NCBI RefSeq assembly: GCF_026126405.1
Contig: NZ_JAFMTQ010000006.1
Coordinates: forward strand, 62,001 to 126,000
Reading direction: 5' to 3'
From: Aureitalea sp. L0-47
GTDB taxonomy: Bacteria; Bacteroidota; Bacteroidia; Flavobacteriales; Flavobacteriaceae
DNA length: 64,000 nt
Translations under genes and position numbers: made by a program
In this document: positions 8,563-17,940 of the stretch, in pieces
Numbering within the stretch: the stretch's first letter is position 1
How the letters are laid out: each line of letters begins with the position of its first letter
Notes under the pieces: generated by a model
What the model was told of the DNA's origin: nothing
Databases searched by the model: none
What the model saw: the letters and a program-made list of their open reading frames with translations, nothing else

Positions 8563-9327
8563 ATGTCTGAATTCTTCTCAGAAATATCGCTTTTCTACCT
8601 TCCCTTACTATTCGTTCTGGGAGCAGCAACCTTCACCCTTTCAACCATTAGTGGCGGTGGCGGTGCCATGATGCAGATCCCAATTCTGAATTTCCTTATC
8701 GGCACCTCCCAAACAGCCCCTGTTATCAACCTGGGGGCACTCATCAGTCGTCCATCCAGGATCATCATTTTCTGGAAACACATTGAATGGAAGGTTTTCT
8801 GGTATTTTGTTCCGGCAGCCGTGGCTGCTGCTATCCTGGCCGGTTATTTGTTTGCCAGCGTCAAGATACTTTGGATACAGATCATAGTTGGTTTATTCCT
8901 GGTGAGTACAGTTTTTCAGTACAAATTTGGAAAGCAGGCGAGGTCATTTCCCGTAAAACTCTGGTATTTTACACCACTGGGATTCTTTATAGGGATCGTA
9001 GGAACCTTTACCGGTGGGATGGGGCCTATCTTAAATCCATTTTTCCTCAATGCGGGAATCACAAAAGAAGAACTAGTTGGAACCAAAGCAGCGCAGTCGC
9101 TTTTCCTTGGCATGGCCCAGGTAGGTAGTTACAGCTTCTTCGGTTTACTGAATAGAGAGTTATGGATCTACGGAATAGCGCTGGGACTGGGCGCTACCCT
9201 TGGAAATTTCATCGGCAAGAAAATTCTATCACGAATGAGTAAGCTGAGCTTCAGACGCTGGGTATTAGTCATCATGGTTGTAAGCGGAATCGTCCTGATC
9301 GTGAAGGCTTCTGCAGATCTCTTATAG
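8563..9327 (+). CDS. Sulfite exporter TauE/SafE family permease
   Basis: About 254 residues with roughly eight hydrophobic segments. Family features are the N-terminal GGGGAMMQIPILNFLIG block and the repeated FTGGMGPILNPFFLNAG block in the second half, the two pseudo-repeats of TauE/SafE permeases. A TTG at 8548 would give five extra residues but lies inside the terminator stem, so the ATG at 8563 is the better start. Members export sulfite, sulfoacetate or related organosulfur anions; the substrate here cannot be told. The gene ends convergently with the minus-strand AAA ATPase, the two stop codons overlapping by 6 bp. Confidence 0.9.
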   Translation: MSEFFSEISLFYLPLLFVLGAATFTLSTISGGGGAMMQIPILNFLIGTSQTAPVINLGALISRPSRIIIFWKHIEWKVFWYFVPAAVAAAILAGYLFASVKILWIQIIVGLFLVSTVFQYKFGKQARSFPVKLWYFTPLGFFIGIVGTFTGGMGPILNPFFLNAGITKEELVGTKAAQSLFLGMAQVGSYSFFGLLNRELWIYGIALGLGATLGNFIGKKILSRMSKLSFRRWVLVIMVVSGIVLIVKASADLL

Positions 9328-10785
9328 ACCACTAATATAACCTCCATACACATCCTTGAAGCGCATCCCATCACTTAAATTGTACTTGCTGAGTTTACGG
9401 TATTCAACCAGGGCCCAGAGTACGAATTCTTTTACAAAGGGCACATCCTTCGGATCGAGATCAGGCATATATTCTTCTAGAAGGTCATTCAATGGCGTGA
9501 TCCGGTTTAATTGTTCTGAATATTCAGAATTACTTAGTGTGTCTAATAACTCGAATCCACTTTGCTCGAAGAACCAGGCAACGATATCCGTGTATGGATC
9601 GGCTTCGGATTCTTTCTGAAGTTTTTCGATCTTCGGAAAGAATTCATCGAACTGCGACTTCACCGCATCGGCAATCAATTGCTGTGCCACCTGTGCTGCT
9701 CCCTCCTGCTCTCCTTCGTACACCAATTCCACTTTTCCGGTTATGGAAGGAATGATACCCATAAAATCACCCAGTCGGATGGTTGTCTCCGATTCCCCGT
9801 TGTGAAGCGCCCGGCGTTCAGCGGTGCTCAAAAGGTTTTCGAAGGCAGTAATACTCATACGCGCACTTACTCCACTCTTTTCGTCAATGAATTCACTTTT
9901 TCGTGCCTGGAAACTGATCTCCTCAAGGATATCCTTCGCCAGTTCTGGAACATAAACATGGTGCTTCTCGGCCATGGCCTCGGCAGCTTCCTGTTCAGTA
10001 ATGATCCTGGCGGTTTCAATGTCTTCGGGATAGTGAGTAAGGATCTGTGACCCAATACGGTCTTTTAAAGGTGTGACAATACTTCCCCGGTTTGTATAAT
10101 CCTCCGGGTTGGCGGTAAACACAAACTGAATATCCAATGGTAAGCGTAGCTTGAATCCACGAATCTGCACATCTCCCTCCTGAAGGATATTAAACAATGC
10201 CACTTGAATCCTGGCCTGCAGATCAGGCAATTCATTGATAACAAAGATGCTGCGATTCGCCCTTGGGATCATCCCGTAATGAATCACCCTGTCGTCTGCA
10301 TAGGTGAGTTTCAGGTGTGCGGCTTTGATTGGATCCACATCACCGATTAGGTCTGCCACGGTTACATCCGGAGTAGCAAGCTTCTCCGAAAAGCGATCGT
10401 CGCGATGCAGCCATGTGATGGGTGTTTCGTCTCCTCTTTCAGCAATAAGTTCCGCAGCAAAACGAGAAATAGGCTTAAACGGATCGTCATTGATCTCACT
10501 TCCTGCTACTACAGGTATGTATTCGTCCAACAGCGAAACCATTTGCCTGGCTAAACGTGTTTTCGCCTGTCCGCGCAATCCTAATAAATTGATGTTGTGC
10601 CTGGAAAGTATGGCCCGTTCCAACTCGGGGATCACGGTATACTCATAACCGTGAATACCTTCGAAAGTAGTTTCCTTCTTCATCAATTTCTGAAGCAGGT
10701 TTCGGCGCAATTCGTCTTTAACTGTTTTATATTCGTATCCGGCTGCTTTAAGCTGGCCTAATGTTTTTATGTTTTCTATATCCAT
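9322..10785 (-). CDS. Magnesium chelatase ChlI/MoxR-like AAA ATPase
   Basis: 487 residues. The nucleotide-binding loop is GLRGQAKTR (69-77), and the Walker B segment reads FVINELPDL (Asn184-Glu185), with Asn in place of the usual Asp. The helical insert and sensor segments (FTANPEDYTNRGSIVTPLKDRIG) are typical of the Mg-chelatase/MoxR clade of AAA+ proteins. It lies 6 bp downstream of a VWA-domain gene on the same strand. Such ATPase-VWA pairs act like the BchI/BchD or MoxR/VWA chaperone systems that insert metals or mature protein complexes. No tetrapyrrole genes are nearby, so chlorophyll synthesis is unlikely. Target unknown. Confidence 0.9.
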   Translation of the reverse strand: MDIENIKTLGQLKAAGYEYKTVKDELRRNLLQKLMKKETTFEGIHGYEYTVIPELERAILSRHNINLLGLRGQAKTRLARQMVSLLDEYIPVVAGSEINDDPFKPISRFAAELIAERGDETPITWLHRDDRFSEKLATPDVTVADLIGDVDPIKAAHLKLTYADDRVIHYGMIPRANRSIFVINELPDLQARIQVALFNILQEGDVQIRGFKLRLPLDIQFVFTANPEDYTNRGSIVTPLKDRIGSQILTHYPEDIETARIITEQEAAEAMAEKHHVYVPELAKDILEEISFQARKSEFIDEKSGVSARMSITAFENLLSTAERRALHNGESETTIRLGDFMGIIPSITGKVELVYEGEQEGAAQVAQQLIADAVKSQFDEFFPKIEKLQKESEADPYTDIVAWFFEQSGFELLDTLSNSEYSEQLNRITPLNDLLEEYMPDLDPKDVPFVKEFVLWALVEYRKLSKYNLSDGMRFKDVYGGYISGL

Positions 10786-10791
10786 TTTGAC

Positions 10792-11931
10792 TTATCTGAT
10801 TTTCTTTCTGCGGTTTGTTTCGTAATCGGTAAAGATCATTTCTCCCAGTCCCTGAAGGCCGGTGTAAAATGCTTTCCCTTGGTTTGCTTCTGTAAAGTGA
10901 TCCACGAATTGCATCAGGTAGGGGTCCTGTGCGATCATAAAGGTTGTGATAGGAATGTGTAATTTCCGGGCTTGCCTGGCCATCATATAACACTTGTTCA
11001 CAATATGTGGATCCAGACCCACACTATTCTTATAGTACTCACCATTCGGCAACTGTAAGCAGCTTGGTTTTCCATCGGTGATCATAAAGATCTGCTTGTT
11101 TGTATTTCGCTTCCTGCGCAGCATATCCATAGCGAGCTGGAGTCCGGCAACGGTATTGGTATGATAGGGCCCCACATTGAGATACGGAAGGTCCTTGATC
11201 TTTATTGGCCAGGCATCGTTTCCAAATACCAATATGTCTAAGGTATCTTTAGGGTAGCGTGTAGTGATCAATTCTGAAAGAGCCATAGCAACTTTTTTAG
11301 CAGGTGTGATCCTGTCTTCTCCATAGAGGATCATACTATGACTTATGTCGATCATGAGCACAGTGCTCATCTGAGCCTTGAACATAGTCTCCTCCACTAC
11401 CAGGTCGTTCTCCGTGATATGGAAATCACCTAATCCATGGTTCACCTGCGCATTTTTGATGCTTTCGGTCATAGAGATACGATCCAGGGAATCACCAAAT
11501 TGATACTTTCTGAATTCCCCCGATTTCTCGTCTCCCCTTCCTGTTTTCTTGGTTTTGTGATTTCCCGCACCGCTGCGCCGCAGTTTTCCGAAAATTTGCT
11601 CGAGTGCCCTTTTGCGAAGGGCTTGTTCCATCTTTTCGGTAATCTTCGACTTTCCTTTACCTTCACCTTTTCCACTGCCATCAGGCACTATTTCTTCACG
11701 GATATATCCTTTCTTTTTAAGGTCCTCGATGAAATCTTCTATGGTATAATCCGGTGTGGTGATCTCGTATTCTTCATCCAATTGTCGTAACCAGTCAATC
11801 GCCTCATCAAAGTCACCCGAAGTATGGGTGATGAGTTCCTGGAAAATTTCGAAAAGTCGCTCGAAAGTAGATTGTTCCTTCGGTTCGTGTTTTGTAAAAA
11901 CAAACCCTGAAGGACGGTCTTTCTTTTTCAT
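10792..11931 (-). CDS. VWA domain protein, partner of the AAA ATPase
   Basis: 379 residues. The N-terminal third is helical and charged, with a Gly/Lys-rich linker (about 85-100 and 120-135). A von Willebrand A domain begins near residue 187; the MIDAS motif DxSxS is Asp195-Ser197-Ser199 in MIDISHSM, with a later ITDGKPS segment. It is upstream of the AAA ATPase and separated from it by 6 bp, so they are one operon and probably one complex. On the divergent side a 117-bp gap separates it from the sortilin-like gene. A TATCTTTA octamer lies just ahead of the start codon on the minus strand but too close for a confident promoter call. Confidence 0.9.
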   Translation of the reverse strand: MKKKDRPSGFVFTKHEPKEQSTFERLFEIFQELITHTSGDFDEAIDWLRQLDEEYEITTPDYTIEDFIEDLKKKGYIREEIVPDGSGKGEGKGKSKITEKMEQALRKRALEQIFGKLRRSGAGNHKTKKTGRGDEKSGEFRKYQFGDSLDRISMTESIKNAQVNHGLGDFHITENDLVVEETMFKAQMSTVLMIDISHSMILYGEDRITPAKKVAMALSELITTRYPKDTLDILVFGNDAWPIKIKDLPYLNVGPYHTNTVAGLQLAMDMLRRKRNTNKQIFMITDGKPSCLQLPNGEYYKNSVGLDPHIVNKCYMMARQARKLHIPITTFMIAQDPYLMQFVDHFTEANQGKAFYTGLQGLGEMIFTDYETNRRKKIR

Positions 11932-12009
11932 AGCATAAAGATACTCAATTCCGAAGATAAAAAACCTTGGTATTAACAGGCTTTTAAGAGTTGAACGGCT
12001 TCATTTTAC

Positions 12010-12017
12010 TACCTTTA
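12010..12017 (+). promoter_or_regulatory. Candidate -7 box, TACCTTTA
   Basis: TAnnTTTR-type box 31 bp before the ATG at 12049, with TTG at 11991-11993 (16-bp spacer, at the short end for Bacteroidota promoters). It would serve the sortilin-like gene and probably the three genes after it. Confidence 0.45.
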
Positions 12018-12048
12018 AGTTTCTGAAAAATCAAACCAATCATTTCGA

Positions 12049-15000
12049 ATGAAGAAATTATTACTTCTCTCCCTATTACTTATTTCAGCTAGTGTTTTAC
12101 CCCAAAAAGTTTCAATGGATCTCATGAAAGATCTGAAACCCCGGAATATTGGCCCCGGTGGTATGTCCGGGCGGGTCACGTCTATCGATGTGGTCGTTGA
12201 TAATCCAGATGTGATGTACGTTGGTACGGCTTCCGGCGGACTTTGGAAATCTACCAGTGGAGGAATTAAATGGGATCCTATTTTTGAAGACCAGCCAACG
12301 GCTTCTATAGGTGCGGTGGCTATTCAGCAGAGTAACCCATCAGTGATCTGGGTAGGTACCGGTGAAGGGAACCCCAGGAATAGCCTGAATGGAGGATTCG
12401 GAGTTTATAAGTCGCTTGATGGTGGCAAGAATTGGAAATCTATGGGACTGGAGAAGACCAGACACATCCATAGGATCATTATAGATCCCACAGATCCCAA
12501 TACCGTATACATTGGAGCCATCGGAAGTCCATGGGGTATCCATCCGGAACGCGGGCTGTTTAAAACCACGGATGGTGGTAAAACATGGAAGAAGATTTTG
12601 TATGCAAACGATAAAACTGGGGTGGCGGACCTTGTGATGGACCCCTCCAACCCGAACAAATTAATCGCTGCACTCTGGGAACACAAACGCGATCCTTGGT
12701 TCTTTAAATCGGGAGGTGAAGGCAGCGGACTTTTTATTACCCACGACGGTGGTGAAACATGGGAAGAACGAACCGATGCCGATGGCCTTCCCAAAGGAGA
12801 GCTTGGACGTATCGGACTTGCCATCGCCAGGAACAAGCCGGAAATCATCTACGCCCTGGTGGAAGCAAAAAAGAATGCATTATACAAAAGTGAAGATGGT
12901 GGGTTCAACTGGAAAAAAATTAACGACAAGAACGATATTGGTAACAGGCCGTTCTACTATTCTGATATTCATGTTGACCCTCAAAATGAAAATAGGGTCT
13001 ACAGTGTTTTTACCTATGTGAATGTTTCTGAAGATGGCGGAAAGAATTTCGAACAATTAATGCCCGCTTATGGTGTAGACAATGGAGTCCACCCCGATCA
13101 CCACGCCTGGTGGATACATCCTGAGGACGGTAGTTTTATGTTAGACGGAAACGATGGAGGTATGAATATTACACTTGATGGCGGTAAGACATGGAGATTC
13201 ATTGGAAATTTACCTGTAGCGCAATTCTATCATATCGCCGTGGATAATGAATATCCCTACAATGTATATGGCGGAATGCAGGATAATGGAAGCTGGCGCG
13301 GTCCGGCCTATGTATGGCGATCACAGGGTATTAGAAATAGTTACTGGCAGGAGATCTCCTTCGGGGATGGTTTCGATGTGGTTCCCGATCCGGACGACAG
13401 CAGGTATGGCTGGAGTATGAGTCAGCAGGGTTTTGTGAGTCGTTACGACTGGATAACGGGGAACAACTATTCCGTACGCCCTACCCACCCGGATCCTGAT
13501 GTTAGGTTGCGTTTCAACTGGAATTCAGCAATTAACATTGATCCTTTCAATAACAATACAATTTACTTCGGAAGTCAGTTTGTTCACAAAAGCACGGACA
13601 AAGGCCTCACCTGGGATATAATCTCCCCAGACCTGACAACCAACGATCCCGAAAAGCAGAAACAAGACGAAAGTGGTGGTCTTACGATGGATGCCACAGG
13701 TGCAGAAAATCATACAACTATTCTTGTCATAGAACCGTCCCCCATGGAGCAGAACATGCTTTGGGTGGGAACCGACGACGGCAGAGTGCACTATACTCGA
13801 AACGGCGGGGCGAACTGGACCGAAGTCACAAAAAACATTAAAGGCCTGCCTGGAGGTAGCTGGATCGTTCAGATAAAGGCTTCCAATAAACGACAGGGCG
13901 AAGCATTGTTAGTTGCCAATGATTATCGAAGGTTTAACTACGCGCCTTATGTCTTCAGGACAACCGATTACGGAAAGACCTGGAACCGTATCGTGGATGA
14001 GAACGATACAATCAGTTATGCGTTGTGCATAGTGGAAGATCCCGAAGAAAGAAACTTGTTATTCCTAGGGACGGATGACGGCCTATATGTCTCCATCAAT
14101 GCAGGTAAAGATTGGGTGAAATGGACTAATGGGTTCCCAACGGCCTCGGTAAAGGACCTGGTGATTCAACCGAGGGAACACGATCTTGTGATTGGAACCT
14201 TCGGAAGGGCTGCCTGGGTATTGGATGATATTCGTCCGCTGAGGGCCATGGCGGCAAACAGTGCACTAACCGAGCAGGATGTGAAATTATTCGATCCTCC
14301 TACAGCTTACCAGGCTTCCTATCAACAGCCAACAGGGAGTCGATTTGGCGGAGATGCCATTTACAATGGAGAGAATCGTCCGTACGGGGCTCGATTTACT
14401 TATTACTTCAACAAATCGGAAGAAGAGAAGAATTCAGAAGAAGAAAAAGATTCAGAAGAAGATGAAGCGGAGAACGAGGAAGTGAAGTCGGAGGACGCCA
14501 CCGGCAAACATAAGGATAGTCTTTACCTGCGCATATACAATGGTAACGAACTAATTCGAACTTTAAAACAAAAGATTCCGGACAGTTCCGGGCTTTATCG
14601 TTGGAGGTGGTTTATGGATGAAGCAGGTGTCGACAGGCCCAGTCGTCGGATCCGCGAGCGAAAGAACGAACCCGGTGGTTTAGGTGTTAAACCAGGAACC
14701 TACAGGGCGGAACTAAGCTATCTTGAAACCAAATCCTCCACTAGTATCAAGGTCGCCTCAGACCCACGACTGGAGGTGACGCAGCGATCAATCGATGAGA
14801 GCTATGCCCGACAAAAAGAGCTTCAGCAGATGACGGCGACAGCAGCAGCAGCCGTAAAACAATTGGTGGAGAGCAAGACTACGGTGGGTGAATTTCAGAA
14901 GAAATTGAAGAAAAAGGATAAAGAGGCATACAAGGACCAGATCAAGGAAGGTAAAGAATTGATCAAGAAGATCGATAGCCTGATCGCATTGTACCTTGGC

Positions 15001-15261
15001 AAGGAGGATAAACGACAAGGAATCACAAGAAATCCCGAAGTTACGGTAATGCAGCGTATACGAACCGCAAACAGGTACAGCGGTAGCCGTCCTAACGGGA
15101 TGACCGCCACGGAGAACATACTATTACAACAAGCTCAGGATCATTTCAACGAGGCTATTGAAGAGACCAATGAATTTTTTGTAACCGAATGGGCTGCGTA
15201 TCGGTCTAAAATGGAACAAATGGAGCTGTCTCCATTTAAGGAAACTAAAACCTTTGACTAA
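12049..15261 (+). CDS. Secreted sortilin/BNR-repeat beta-propeller protein
   Basis: 1070 residues with a signal peptide (MKKLLLLSLLLISASVLPQ). From about residue 40 to 760 there are many Asp-box/BNR-like elements (SxDGGxxW and variants such as STSGGIKW, SLDGGKNW, TTDGGKTW, THDGGETW), the repeat of VPS10/sortilin-type 10-bladed propellers. Residues about 788-815 are a Glu/Asp/Ser-rich acidic linker, and the C-terminal 230 residues are helical and Lys-rich. Proteins of this type are often annotated as glycosyl hydrolases, but no catalytic residues can be assigned, so that name is unsafe. The S9 peptidase gene follows after 18 bp, suggesting a shared role in extracellular peptide or polymer turnover. 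Confidence 0.88.
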   Translation: MKKLLLLSLLLISASVLPQKVSMDLMKDLKPRNIGPGGMSGRVTSIDVVVDNPDVMYVGTASGGLWKSTSGGIKWDPIFEDQPTASIGAVAIQQSNPSVIWVGTGEGNPRNSLNGGFGVYKSLDGGKNWKSMGLEKTRHIHRIIIDPTDPNTVYIGAIGSPWGIHPERGLFKTTDGGKTWKKILYANDKTGVADLVMDPSNPNKLIAALWEHKRDPWFFKSGGEGSGLFITHDGGETWEERTDADGLPKGELGRIGLAIARNKPEIIYALVEAKKNALYKSEDGGFNWKKINDKNDIGNRPFYYSDIHVDPQNENRVYSVFTYVNVSEDGGKNFEQLMPAYGVDNGVHPDHHAWWIHPEDGSFMLDGNDGGMNITLDGGKTWRFIGNLPVAQFYHIAVDNEYPYNVYGGMQDNGSWRGPAYVWRSQGIRNSYWQEISFGDGFDVVPDPDDSRYGWSMSQQGFVSRYDWITGNNYSVRPTHPDPDVRLRFNWNSAINIDPFNNNTIYFGSQFVHKSTDKGLTWDIISPDLTTNDPEKQKQDESGGLTMDATGAENHTTILVIEPSPMEQNMLWVGTDDGRVHYTRNGGANWTEVTKNIKGLPGGSWIVQIKASNKRQGEALLVANDYRRFNYAPYVFRTTDYGKTWNRIVDENDTISYALCIVEDPEERNLLFLGTDDGLYVSINAGKDWVKWTNGFPTASVKDLVIQPREHDLVIGTFGRAAWVLDDIRPLRAMAANSALTEQDVKLFDPPTAYQASYQQPTGSRFGGDAIYNGENRPYGARFTYYFNKSEEEKNSEEEKDSEEDEAENEEVKSEDATGKHKDSLYLRIYNGNELIRTLKQKIPDSSGLYRWRWFMDEAGVDRPSRRIRERKNEPGGLGVKPGTYRAELSYLETKSSTSIKVASDPRLEVTQRSIDESYARQKELQQMTATAAAAVKQLVESKTTVGEFQKKLKKKDKEAYKDQIKEGKELIKKIDSLIALYLGKEDKRQGITRNPEVTVMQRIRTANRYSGSRPNGMTATENILLQQAQDHFNEAIEETNEFFVTEWAAYRSKMEQMELSPFKETKTFD

Positions 15262-15279
15262 TCAGTAAAACCATAGTAA

Positions 15280-17223
15280 ATGAAAAATTTAATATTAATC
15301 CTGGCTGCTTTTGCACTGCTATTCGCATGTAAGGAAGCTAAAGAAAGCGAAACTGCCGAGGTAATTGTCCCGGATCAGTACACCATTGAACAGTTCATGG
15401 ATAACGAGAATGCCTTCGGAAATGGCTTCTCACCGGATAAATCAACGGTGCTGATGACCAGCAACCGATCTGGTATCTACAATATGTATTCAACACCCGC
15501 GGTTGGAGGCGAATTAAGCCCGGTGACAAAATCGGATAGTGCCTCTGTATTCGGGATCTCTTATTTCCCAAAGGATGACCGTATTCTTTTCAGAATGGAT
15601 GGCAACGGTGATGAGATCTATAAGATATTCATGAAAGATGGTGAGGAGATCAAACGACTCACCCCTGCTGAAAACGTTCGCGCCTTGTTCCGAGGCTGGT
15701 CCAGGGAGCAGAATAGCTTCTTTTATGGCAGCAACGAGCGAGATCCGCGTTTCATGGATCACTATGAAATGAACCTTGAGGATTTCAGTTCTGTAATGAT
15801 CTGGCAAAATGACGAAGGGATGAATTTTGGCGGGATGTCACCGGACAGGAAGTTCATCGCGCTTACGAAATCGATCAACACCAACGATAGTGACCTTTTT
15901 ATCATGAATATGGCAACTGGTGAGAAGACGAAGGTCAACGATAATTTAAGTGGAAACGTTCCTCAGGATTTCACCGCCGACAGCAGGTATTTTTATTATA
16001 CAACAGACGACGGAGCGGAATTCAGCTATGTGATGCGCTATAACCTGGAAGATGGTTCTAAAGAAAGAGTCCTCTCCAAGGATTGGGACGTCACTTCCTA
16101 TTACTTTTCAATGAATGACAAATACCAGATCACATTTTCCAATGAAGATGCTAAAACAGTGATGGTTGTTACTGAAGTGGCCACAGGAAAAGTTGTTGAA
16201 TTTCCCGAATTTGAAAACCAGGAGATCAGTGGTGCTTCATTCTCTATGGACGAAAGTATGGCGCTATTAAGAGTAGGTGGATCCCACACTCCTACGAATT
16301 CATACGCATACAATTTAGAAACGAAAGATCTGAGTCAGCTCACCGACGTTCTCAACGATGAGATCGAGGGTTCTCACCTGGTATCGGCCAGCGTAGTGCG
16401 CTTTAGTTCATTCGATGGCCTGGAAATCCCGGCTATCTATTACAAACCTCACCAGGCATCGGCCGAAAATCCGGTACCTGCGCTCGTATGGGTACATGGG
16501 GGTCCCGGCGGACAATCGAGACAGGGGTACAATTCAACCATTCAATATCTCGTGAACCACGGATATGCGATCCTGGCCGTAAACAACCGTGGGAGTAGCG
16601 GATATGGTAAAACATTCTATAAGATGGACGACCGCAACCACGGCGACAAAGACCTGAAAGACTGCATTGCCGGGAAGGACTGGTTGAAGACACAGGAAGA
16701 TATCGACGGTGAGAAAATTGGTATCCTGGGTGGTTCTTATGGAGGTTATATGACCATGGCTGCACTTACGTATGCTCCAGAAGAATTCCAGGTAGGAGTA
16801 AATATCTTTGGGGTTACCAACTGGATAAGAACTTTGAAAAGCATTCCGCCATGGTGGGAATCTTTTAAAGATGCCTTATACACCGAAATGGGTGATCCGA
16901 ATACCGAGGATTCCATTCGTTTGAGGAAGATCTCTCCTCTGTTCCATACTGAAAATGTAACTAAGCCATTGATAGTGCTTCAGGGAGCTCAGGACCCACG
17001 AGTGTTGAAAGTGGAAAGCGACGAGATCGTGGAAGGAGTGAAGAACAACGGTGTTCCTGTGGAATATGTATTGTTCGAAGATGAGGGTCATGGTTTTGTT
17101 AAGAAGGAAAACCAGATTGAAGCCTACGGAAAGATCAAGGAATTCCTGGACAAGTACCTGAAAGGAGAAGGTCAGGAAAGCATGGACGCTGCACAGTCCG
17201 AAGAAACAGAAGCTACAGATTAA
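15280..17223 (+). CDS. S9 family prolyl oligopeptidase-type lipoprotein
   Basis: 647 residues with a lipoprotein signal (MKNLILILAAFALLFAC, lipidated Cys17). Residues about 45-370 are a beta-propeller with SPD/DGxEIxK-type blades; residues about 385-630 are an alpha/beta-hydrolase peptidase domain. The nucleophile is Ser486 in GGSYGGYM; the acid is in LQGAQDPRV and the His in DEGHGFVKK, giving the complete S9 triad. It presumably cleaves short peptides at the periplasmic face of a membrane. It sits 18 bp after the propeller gene and 4 bp before the DUF2490 gene, in one operon. The C-terminal tail is Glu-rich and low in complexity. Confidence 0.93.
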   Translation: MKNLILILAAFALLFACKEAKESETAEVIVPDQYTIEQFMDNENAFGNGFSPDKSTVLMTSNRSGIYNMYSTPAVGGELSPVTKSDSASVFGISYFPKDDRILFRMDGNGDEIYKIFMKDGEEIKRLTPAENVRALFRGWSREQNSFFYGSNERDPRFMDHYEMNLEDFSSVMIWQNDEGMNFGGMSPDRKFIALTKSINTNDSDLFIMNMATGEKTKVNDNLSGNVPQDFTADSRYFYYTTDDGAEFSYVMRYNLEDGSKERVLSKDWDVTSYYFSMNDKYQITFSNEDAKTVMVVTEVATGKVVEFPEFENQEISGASFSMDESMALLRVGGSHTPTNSYAYNLETKDLSQLTDVLNDEIEGSHLVSASVVRFSSFDGLEIPAIYYKPHQASAENPVPALVWVHGGPGGQSRQGYNSTIQYLVNHGYAILAVNNRGSSGYGKTFYKMDDRNHGDKDLKDCIAGKDWLKTQEDIDGEKIGILGGSYGGYMTMAALTYAPEEFQVGVNIFGVTNWIRTLKSIPPWWESFKDALYTEMGDPNTEDSIRLRKISPLFHTENVTKPLIVLQGAQDPRVLKVESDEIVEGVKNNGVPVEYVLFEDEGHGFVKKENQIEAYGKIKEFLDKYLKGEGQESMDAAQSEETEATD

Positions 17224-17227
17224 GTTT

Positions 17228-17920
17228 ATGAGAAAGATCATCGCTACTTTATTGGTAGCCTTATGCACAATGAATTATAGTCACGCTCAGGAAACCGGGG
17301 AAGATGAACTCGGTTTCTGGGCGATGTACTTCGGAACCAACAGGGTTTCTGAAAAACTGAGTATACACACCGAAGCACAGTTCCGATTTTACGAAGTAGC
17401 CAGTAATTTCAACCAGATGCTCCTGCGAACCGGGTTGAATTATCACATATCGGATAAAGCCATGGCGACCCTGGGCTACGGGTATATTGAAACGGATACT
17501 GCTTTCCCGGAGTTTGATGGGGAACAGAACAGTACTGAGAACCGTATCTATCAGCAATTTGTGCTGAGGAATTCGGTAGGGAAATTCAAATTTTCACATC
17601 GCTACAGGTTAGAACAACGATTTCTTTCGAGTCCGACAGGCAGTGAAACTCAGCACAGGGCGCGATATTTCTTGCGAGTGACCTATCCGATAACCGACAC
17701 CTGGTTCTTAACAGCCTATGATGAGATCTTCGTGAACCTTCAGGAGCCATTATTCGGGCAAAACCGACTTTATGGGGCTATAGGTTATAAGGCAAATGAA
17801 AATGTAAGTGTGCAGGCGGGATTTCTGAAAAATCACTTCACCGGTAGAAACTTTGACCGACTTCAGATAGGAATCTTCTGGAATACCGACTTACGCAAGA
17901 AGAATGATGAACCGAATTAA
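17228..17920 (+). CDS. DUF2490 family outer-membrane beta-barrel-like protein
   Basis: 230 residues with a signal peptide ending near SHAQ (residue 21). The mature part alternates aromatic and polar residues in amphipathic strands (GFWAMYFGTNRVSEKLSIHTEAQFRFYE onward; FSHRYRLEQRF; RARYFLRVTYP), the pattern of the DUF2490 family, believed to be small outer-membrane barrels. The last segment ends in an aromatic-rich strand. It starts 4 bp after the S9 peptidase, so it may be an outer-membrane partner or simply co-expressed. No biochemical role is established for the family. Confidence 0.82.
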   Translation: MRKIIATLLVALCTMNYSHAQETGEDELGFWAMYFGTNRVSEKLSIHTEAQFRFYEVASNFNQMLLRTGLNYHISDKAMATLGYGYIETDTAFPEFDGEQNSTENRIYQQFVLRNSVGKFKFSHRYRLEQRFLSSPTGSETQHRARYFLRVTYPITDTWFLTAYDEIFVNLQEPLFGQNRLYGAIGYKANENVSVQAGFLKNHFTGRNFDRLQIGIFWNTDLRKKNDEPN

Positions 17921-17940
17921 CATTCAACAACTTCTTATCA

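Noticed and set aside
9562-10050. 162-codon plus-strand frame inside the AAA ATPase gene
   Set aside because: A shadow frame; the minus-strand ATPase carries all conserved motifs.
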